Source of the DNA: an uncultured Clostridia bacterium
GTDB taxonomy: Bacteria > Bacillota > Clostridia > Oscillospirales > Ruminococcaceae
Reading direction: 5' to 3'
Assembly (NCBI GenBank): GCA_937901805.1
Contig: CALDJI010000027.1
Coordinates: forward strand, 1 to 13,938
DNA: 13,938 nucleotides
Shown here: positions 10,629 to 13,938 of the stretch, one piece after another
How positions within the stretch are numbered: position 1 is the stretch's first letter
Layout: every line of letters starts with the position of its first letter
Position numbers and translations under genes: made by a program
Notes under the pieces: generated by a model
The model's input: only the letters and a program-made list of their open reading frames with translations
Databases searched by the model: none
Told to the model about the DNA's origin: nothing

Positions 10629-11363
10629 TTATTCTGAAGCTTCGGCTTCTTCCTGGTGGTATTCGCCGACAGTAATCGTATTGATTTTGATATCGTCTAT
10701 CGGGACGTTGTTTTTGTTTTTATCCGCGGCGACAATCTGATTAACGACGTCCATGCCCTCGATAACCTGCCCATAAATGGTATACAAACGGGAATACAGA
10801 GGAGCGCCTCCGACCTCTTCAAACTTACTGACGACTTTCTCAGGGTAGTTCGCTTCACGCATTTTATCAATCATATCCTGAGGAACCTCTCCGTCGCTTA
10901 CAATGAAAAACCGGCTGCTTGCCTTTTTATCCTTTGTACTGATGGAACCAAGCGCTCCTGCATAGGACCAAAGGCTTGGAGAAAGCTCGTAATCAAAGTC
11001 TTTTCCATCATAAATGCTGGTAGCAGTTTTTCCTTTTTTATCCTCAGCCCCCGCAAGAAACGCCCCATCCGGCGAAGACATCAGGGAGAAAACACAGGTT
11101 CCATCATAATATCCCTGTTCCGCCAGCGTCAAAAAATTTTCCACCGCTTTTGGGGCTTCTTCAGGGTACAGTACGACCGTGATCACGCCATAGGATGTAT
11201 CAATTGTCGCAATGGGATCGCCTTCTTCCGGCTGCTCAAACTGGATAAACTCAATATCGGCATCCAAAATCGGGTTTTCCGTTTCAATCCCACATCCGGC
11301 CAGCGTAAGCAACAAGATCGCCGAGAGAAGCCCTGCCGTAATGCTGACTATTTTTCGTTTCAT
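10629..11363 (-). CDS. Cyclophilin-like lipoprotein with degenerate active site
   Basis: 244 residues: lipoprotein signal with lipobox L-A-G-C (Cys24), a short linker and a cyclophilin-fold domain from about 47. The fold is recognisable from TIDTSYGVITVVLYPEEAPKA and VENFLTLAEQGYYDG, then RFFIVSDG and YGQVIEGMDVVNQI, shared almost segment for segment with the next gene. The catalytic segment is gone: where its partner has TFHRVIKDFMIQSGDP this protein has CVFSLMSSPDGAFLAG, so the arginine is Ser93 and the glutamine is lost, and the active-site His is Tyr194. It is probably a non-enzymatic binding or scaffold protein on the outer face of the membrane, possibly acting with its neighbour. The C-terminus is acidic (EEAEASE). 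The ATG at 11361-11363 has GGAG about 9 bases upstream. Confidence 0.88.
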   Translation of the reverse strand: MKRKIVSITAGLLSAILLLTLAGCGIETENPILDADIEFIQFEQPEEGDPIATIDTSYGVITVVLYPEEAPKAVENFLTLAEQGYYDGTCVFSLMSSPDGAFLAGAEDKKGKTATSIYDGKDFDYELSPSLWSYAGALGSISTKDKKASSRFFIVSDGEVPQDMIDKMREANYPEKVVSKFEEVGGAPLYSRLYTIYGQVIEGMDVVNQIVAADKNKNNVPIDDIKINTITVGEYHQEEAEASE

Positions 11364-11567
11364 ACGTTTCTACTCCAATCTGCCAAAAGTATTAAAAAGT
11401 GTTGTCAAAACTCCGGACAATTCCAGATGAAATATCCAAAATCCCGTAAAAAACAAATTTGACACCATTTTTCCATGATTTTATCCCTTTTCACATACAA
11501 AGCGGACGAATAAAATCCGTTTTTTCTGATTTTTTCGCTGAAAAATATCAGAAAGCAGGCAGTTTTT

Positions 11568-11596
11568 ATTATATCGAAAAAAATCCCTTGGGACAA
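11568..11596 (-). promoter_or_regulatory. Promoter of the cyclophilin operon, overlapping a terminator hairpin
   Basis: On the minus strand TTGTCC (11591-11596) and a perfect TATAAT (11568-11573) are separated by 17 bases. The -35 box lies in the loop and stem of the terminator at 11577-11604. Transcription would start near 11561, giving a leader of about 200 nt before 11363. That leader contains an A/T-rich inverted repeat (11523-11554) without a T-tract and no coding region I can support. Confidence 0.6.
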
Positions 11597-11604
11597 GGGA
11601 TTTT
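11577..11604 (-). terminator. Rho-independent terminator of the 11.6-12.4 kb minus-strand unit
   Basis: Arms 11580-11590 and 11594-11604 form a perfect 11-bp stem with loop TCC on the minus strand, followed by a run of seven T residues counting those in the stem base. It is the first strong minus-strand terminator downstream of the promoter at 12424-12452. Confidence 0.8.
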
Positions 11605-11638
11605 GTGATATGCAGATTGAATTTTTTATGAACAAAAC

Positions 11639-11682
11639 GATGAGGCCACAGCAGCAACATTACTTACCACTGTGACCTCATC
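11639..11682 (-). terminator. 13-bp hairpin near the 3' end of the candidate RNA, possible terminator
   Basis: GATGAGGTCACAG on the minus strand (11682-11670) pairs with CTGTGGCCTCATC (11651-11639) with one G-U pair; the loop is 18 nt and GTTTTGTT follows. The T-tract is interrupted, so termination would be partial; it may instead be a structural stem of the RNA. Confidence 0.5.
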
Positions 11683-12203
11683 TCATCTGATCTGGCATAC
11701 TACACGAAACCTTACCTTTCTGATTCTCTTTTCTGCTTTATCTGTTCCACACATTGGTTAGAGAGTTACAACTCCGATTGGATTACAGAAAAACGAATCG
11801 TTACTTTTGGCAATCAGGAGATTCCATTTTCTCTTCTGTTGAAAAGGATATCAGGAAATTATACCTTCCATGGGAATCACCTTTCACTATCAGTAGTCGT
11901 TATCTTCTTTCTATGGTAATGCTATAAAAAGCGGAACCGATTAAGATAATTACTGACATTTGGTTACTGGTTTTCCTTTCAGCAACTATAAAATCTTTTC
12001 AGGAAACCATCTTGTGCAGATCTTACACCAAATAACTAGAAAGCAGGAACATTTTATTCCCTATTCAATTGTATTTTGTCTTTACGTAACAACGCGATTA
12101 TCTTTCTGTCTGGCTACATACCCAACTGTCAGTTTTCTCTGTCTTTATCGTTTGTTCTTTTTCTGAATAAACAGCTGACGTTTTTACTGATGACCGGATT
12201 TTG

Positions 12204-12275
12204 TCACGCTTTGACTGGTGTATGTCCCATTGTAATTATGGAACATACGGGAAACTGCTGTTCTTCATTTGCCAT
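12204..12275 (-). CDS. Possible 23-residue small protein in the candidate RNA
   Basis: The minus-strand ATG at 12273-12275 is preceded by GGCGGAGGAG with good spacing (GGAGG, 6 bases, ATG), the only strong ribosome binding site in the whole unit. The frame reads MANEEQQFPVCSIITMGHT and closes at a TGA (12204-12206) after 23 residues. The 11-bp hairpin at 12220-12248 lies inside it. I do not recognise the peptide. It may be a real small protein, or the start of a longer gene truncated by mutation; frames beyond the stop give no convincing continuation. A translated leader regulating the rest of the RNA is also possible. Confidence 0.3.
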   Translation of the reverse strand: MANEEQQFPVCSIITMGHTPVKA

Positions 12276-12423
12276 GGGACTCCTCCGCCTTTCTTACGAT
12301 ACTCATACTTCCCGACTTTTCAAAACCACGGTTCACTGATAAACTCATCATAAACCCTTTGCTCTTCTTGGCGTTTTATCTAGGTTTTGTTTTTCTGAAG
12401 TACTTTCTCTTGATTACATCTAT

Positions 12424-12452
12424 ACTATACCATCCTAAATGGAGAAAGTCAA
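12424..12452 (-). promoter_or_regulatory. Near-consensus sigma-A promoter of the candidate RNA
   Basis: On the minus strand TTGACT (12447-12452), exactly 17 bases, TATAGT (12424-12429): one mismatch to consensus in each box, in an A/T-rich upstream context. It is one of the strongest promoter matches in the window, yet no gene of normal size follows it. Confidence 0.7.
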
Positions 12453-12570
12453 TACTTTTTCAAAACTTTTTTTAATATTTTTATATTTTTTATATACGAA
12501 TTTACTGCTTTCCTTTTGTCGCTATACTAAAACCATTTTCACCTTTTTGTACGCAGAAGAAAAACTTTAC

Positions 12571-12582
12571 GGTTTCGAAACC
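12571..12582. promoter_or_regulatory. 12-bp perfect palindrome GGTTTCGAAACC, possible operator
   Basis: A perfect dyad lies between the divergent promoters at 12424-12452 (minus) and 12603-12631 (plus), 20 bases upstream of the -35 box of the latter. It could be a regulator binding site. There is no gene evidence for a cognate regulator in the window. Confidence 0.25.
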
Positions 12583-12602
12583 CCTTGTTCAGGATGTTTT
12601 CA

Positions 12603-12631
12603 TTGACTTTCCCCCCTAATCCTAGTAAAAT
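12603..12631 (+). promoter_or_regulatory. Sigma-A promoter of the DUF1292 gene
   Basis: TTGACT (12603-12608), 17 bases including a C-run, TAAAAT (12626-12631). Predicted start near 12638, leaving a leader of about 58 nt with a small CACTG/CAGTG hairpin (12638-12653) before the ribosome binding site GGAGG. Confidence 0.65.
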
Positions 12632-12695
12632 GAATACCACTGTAACAGCAGTGTAGCCCCAAACAAACTCTTTGATACAGAGCGGAGGATGCAAT

Positions 12696-12998
12696 ATGGC
12701 AGACCAGAACACGGAATTCGGGCCAAACCTTATTTCTTTAATGGATGAGGAAGGCAACGAACATGAATTTGAATTTGTAGACAGCCTGGAACTGGAGGGC
12801 AGCGAATATGTCGCCTTGATCCCCGTATATGAAAATCCGGCGGATTCCCTGGACGACGATGGAGAACTGGTTGTCCTGAAAGTGATGGTGGACAACGGGG
12901 AAGAATACCTGGAAGCCATTGAAGACGAGGACGAATTCAATAACGTCTCCGAACTTTTTATGGACCGGCTTTCCGATCTCTATGATATTCAACAATAA
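12696..12998 (+). CDS. DUF1292 family small acidic protein
   Basis: 100 residues, strongly acidic. It has the layout of the DUF1292 family, which is widespread in Firmicutes (YrzB of Bacillus subtilis is a member) and has no established function: ISLMDEEGNEHEFEFVDSLELEGSEYVALIPV, a D/E-rich middle, then VVLKVMVDNGEEYLEAIEDEDEFNNVSELF. It is probably a cytoplasmic beta-sheet protein, with no signal or membrane segment. The ATG at 12696 is chosen because GGAGG lies 7 bases before it; the frame extends 8 codons further up through that site. In many Clostridia DUF1292 genes sit by housekeeping genes; here it has its own promoter and lies just before the 6S RNA gene, whose promoter begins 25 nt past its stop. 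Confidence 0.88.
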   Translation: MADQNTEFGPNLISLMDEEGNEHEFEFVDSLELEGSEYVALIPVYENPADSLDDDGELVVLKVMVDNGEEYLEAIEDEDEFNNVSELFMDRLSDLYDIQQ

Positions 12999-13022
12999 TT
13001 TCTTGAAAAAGAAAAAATATTA

Positions 13023-13051
13023 TTGCATTTCCTATAAACAGCAGTTATAAT
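13023..13051 (+). promoter_or_regulatory. Promoter of the 6S RNA gene
   Basis: TTGCAT (13023-13028), 17 bases, perfect TATAAT (13046-13051), giving a start near 13058. It lies immediately downstream of the DUF1292 stop codon and immediately before the RNA. Confidence 0.75.
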
Positions 13052-13057
13052 AGGAAA

Positions 13058-13305
13058 CAAGGATAAACGACTTCCCTACTGTGTTCGTGTCAGGGCAATT
13101 TATTTAATCCAACACCGAATGAAAGGGAGCCTTATGCTCTTTCAGCAGACTGCAGACCTCCCGGTTTTCCGGACGAAGGGAGCGAGACGCTGCAAGGCGG
13201 GCACCCACCTGTCTGTATAGATGGGTTTTATCATTTGCGCGACGGCACGGCGGGGAATAATCGCATGCAAACAGCCGGGCAATTCCAATTGCCCCGGCTG
13301 TTTTT
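13058..13305 (+). ncRNA. ssrS: 6S RNA
   Basis: 6S RNA binds the sigma-A holoenzyme by imitating an open promoter and down-regulates transcription in stationary phase. The stretch has no coding gene but has its own strong promoter and terminator. Its closing stem is clear: 13072-13083 (TTCCCTACTGTG) pairs with 13246-13257 (CACGGCGGGGAA) with one mismatch and two G-U pairs, followed on the 5' side by TTCGTG as in Firmicutes 6S RNAs. The inner part has the GGCGGGCACCCACC segment (13196-13209) and a long arm with GAAAG/CTTTC and CTCCC/GGGAG pairings around 13119-13183. The mature RNA is probably about 200 nt (closing stem ends at 13257-13263); the end given here includes the terminator. Identification is from motif recall and structure. 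Confidence 0.8.
13270..13305 (+). terminator. Terminator of the 6S RNA gene
   Basis: CAGCCGGGCAATT (13272-13284) pairs with AATTGCCCCGGCTG (13287-13300), a 13-bp GC-rich stem with a single bulged C and a tight loop, followed by TTTTT. Confidence 0.88.
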
Positions 13306-13309
13306 CTGC

Positions 13310-13342
13310 AAAAAAGCAGATCCTTACAGTCAGGAGATCTGC
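13310..13342 (-). terminator. Minus-strand terminator facing the 6S terminator
   Basis: On the minus strand GCAGATC (13342-13336) pairs with GATCTGC (13322-13316), with an inner CCT/AGG option in the loop, followed by TTTTTT (13315-13310). It implies a minus-strand transcript coming from 13343-13700, where only a possible gene remnant is seen. Confidence 0.6.
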
Positions 13343-13410
13343 ATCAGGAAAGCCCCCCATAAAAACAGTTCCTTTTTCGATTTTACTTGCTGTTCCTAAA
13401 ACGGTCAATT

Positions 13411-13667
13411 TTATGATCTCTCTAAAGCCGGCATAGCATGGACAGCGTCCGGATATCCTTTCACTTCCGTAGAGTTAGCCGCAATTTGATCGACAGAAAA
13501 AGCAGAAAGAACGGCAGAAAGAATGATAGAAAAAGTGTAAAACAGGCCGGAACAGACAAGAAGAGCAAATCGGAAACCGTTACTTTACAAGTACCATGCT
13601 TATGATTTTACGGTTTACATACCGAACCGATGTATTTGCCGAGCGCATCCCCAATGCTTTCATCCAT
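13411..13667 (-). pseudogene. Possible remnant of a small membrane-associated protein gene
   Basis: The 480 nt between 6S RNA and the next gene have no intact gene. On the minus strand an ATG at 13665-13667 reads MDESIGDALGKYIGSVCKP then stops (13608). In another frame from 13584 to the TAA at 13411, 57 codons read FRFALLVCSGLFYTFSIILS, a hydrophobic segment like a signal or membrane helix, then SVDQIAANSTEVKGYPDAV. These look more like coding sequence than chance, and a terminator follows at 13310-13342. I do not recognise a family and see no ribosome binding site, so this is a weak call; a random open frame remains quite possible. Confidence 0.25.
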
Positions 13668-13781
13668 CAAATGAAATCCGGGGGATTGTTTTGATTTTCA
13701 TTGGACTTTTAAAGCCGAAACACCACCCATACATTCCCGTTTCAAGAATGAACCGGTTCTATTAAGAAAGGAGCGTTTTCC

Positions 13782-13938
13782 ATGCAAGAAAACTGGCTGG
13801 CTCGGGAGCGCCTGCTGATTGGTGAGGAGGGGGTTTCCCTGCTTTCCGGTTCCACCGTCTGTGTTTTGGGGCTTGGCGGAGTGGGCGGCGCCGCGGCGGA
13901 AGCTCTCTGCCGTGCCGGAATAGGACATCTGATACTCG
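13782..13938 (+). CDS. tcdA: TcdA/ThiF-type E1-like adenylyltransferase, N-terminal 52 codons (cut by window end)
   Basis: The start of a ThiF-fold, ATP-dependent E1-like enzyme, most likely tRNA threonylcarbamoyladenosine dehydratase, which cyclises t6A37 of tRNAs. Visible: ENWLARERLLIGEEGVSLLS, matching the RLYGEEGxxxL lead-in of TcdA/YgdL, then VCVLGLGGVGGAAAEALCRA (about 27-46), the Rossmann-like nucleotide loop GxGGVG of this superfamily, then GIGHLIL. The ATG at 13782 follows AAGAAAGGAG with 8-base spacing. No clear promoter is seen just upstream. Other ThiF/MoeB/HesA enzymes share the loop, so the exact member is inferred from the N-terminal spacing; the catalytic region is outside the window. 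Confidence 0.8.
   Translation, partial: MQENWLARERLLIGEEGVSLLSGSTVCVLGLGGVGGAAAEALCRAGIGHLIL

Larger units (their letters stand above)
11577..12419 (-). ncRNA. Candidate long structured non-coding RNA (about 840 nt)
   Basis: This 1.3-kb gap between genes holds one well-defined minus-strand transcription unit: promoter TTGACT-17-TATAGT (12424-12452), predicted start about 12415-12419, terminator at 11577-11604. No minus-strand ORF with a ribosome binding site exceeds 23 codons. Inverted repeats visible in the RNA sense include 12330-12356 (GGTT/AACC plus TGAT/ATCA); 12220-12248 (11-bp stem with one G-U, 7-nt loop); 11968-12009 (8 bp with a bulge and a long loop); and 11639-11682 (13-bp stem with one G-U pair, 18-nt loop, then GTTTTGTT), which may be an earlier terminator and would make the RNA about 780 nt. 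The size class resembles OLE, GOLLD and ROOL RNAs, but I recognise no family motif. The alternative is decayed former coding or mobile-element DNA whose promoter survives. Confidence 0.4.

Noticed and set aside
11405..11635. 76-codon minus-strand ORF upstream of the cyclophilin operon
   Set aside because: It reads through the terminator hairpin and the promoter at 11568-11604, has no ribosome binding site and has A/T-driven composition. A 23-codon sub-ORF starting at 11473 has only a weak AAAGGG site.
11960..12475. Three overlapping plus-strand ORFs of 68-87 codons
   Set aside because: No Shine-Dalgarno sites, Phe/Leu/Ser-rich composition from T-rich DNA, and no promoter; they are antisense to the candidate RNA.
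12539..12940. 133-codon minus-strand ORF rich in Ser
   Set aside because: It is the complement of the acidic DUF1292 gene; GAA/GAG/GAT codons read backwards give Ser and Phe.
13142..13436. ORFs on both strands across the 6S RNA and its terminator
   Set aside because: They cover a structured RNA gene and two terminators, with no ribosome binding sites or protein-like features.

Overview
The window looks like chromosome of a low-to-mid GC Gram-positive anaerobe of the class Clostridia, probably near the Oscillospirales/Ruminococcaceae (inference). Grounds: strong AGGAGG-type ribosome binding sites, consensus sigma-A promoters, a PPi-type phosphofructokinase, a DUF1292 gene, a Firmicutes-style 6S RNA and an ATP synthase c subunit with Na+-binding residues.

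Layout. (1) 1-6200, minus strand: the F1Fo ATP synthase operon in transcription order atpI-B-E-F-H-A-G-D, with atpD cut by the window start; atpC would follow outside. A TTGAAA-17-TATAAC promoter lies at 6356-6384. (2) 6472-7278, minus strand: a decayed YitT/DUF2179-type membrane protein gene that keeps its promoter and an 18-bp terminator hairpin. (3) 7526-9733, plus strand: an ANT(6)-like aminoglycoside adenylyltransferase, then PPi-dependent phosphofructokinase, ending at a hairpin shared with the convergent operon. (4) 9848-11363, minus strand: two tandem cyclophilin-type lipoproteins. The promoter-distal one keeps the active site; the promoter-proximal one has lost it. Their likely promoter is embedded in the terminator of the preceding unit. 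(5) about 11577-12419, minus strand: about 840 nt with a near-consensus promoter, several hairpins and a strong terminator, but no ORF longer than 23 codons that has a ribosome binding site. This is the best candidate for an undescribed element, a long structured RNA. (6) 12603-12998, plus strand: a DUF1292 gene with its own promoter. (7) 13023-13305, plus strand: 6S RNA with promoter and terminator. (8) 13310-13667, minus strand: a possible gene remnant with a terminator facing the 6S terminator. (9) 13782-end, plus strand: the start of a TcdA/ThiF-type E1-like gene.

How the parts fit: the c subunit carries Glu28 and Glu61 with Ser62, Thr63 and Tyr66. This matches the two-carboxylate Na+ rotor described from Fusobacterium, so the ATP synthase is predicted to couple to Na+. 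Together with PPi-dependent glycolysis this suits an energy-limited fermenter. All functional statements come from reading the sequence and recalling protein families; no search was run.
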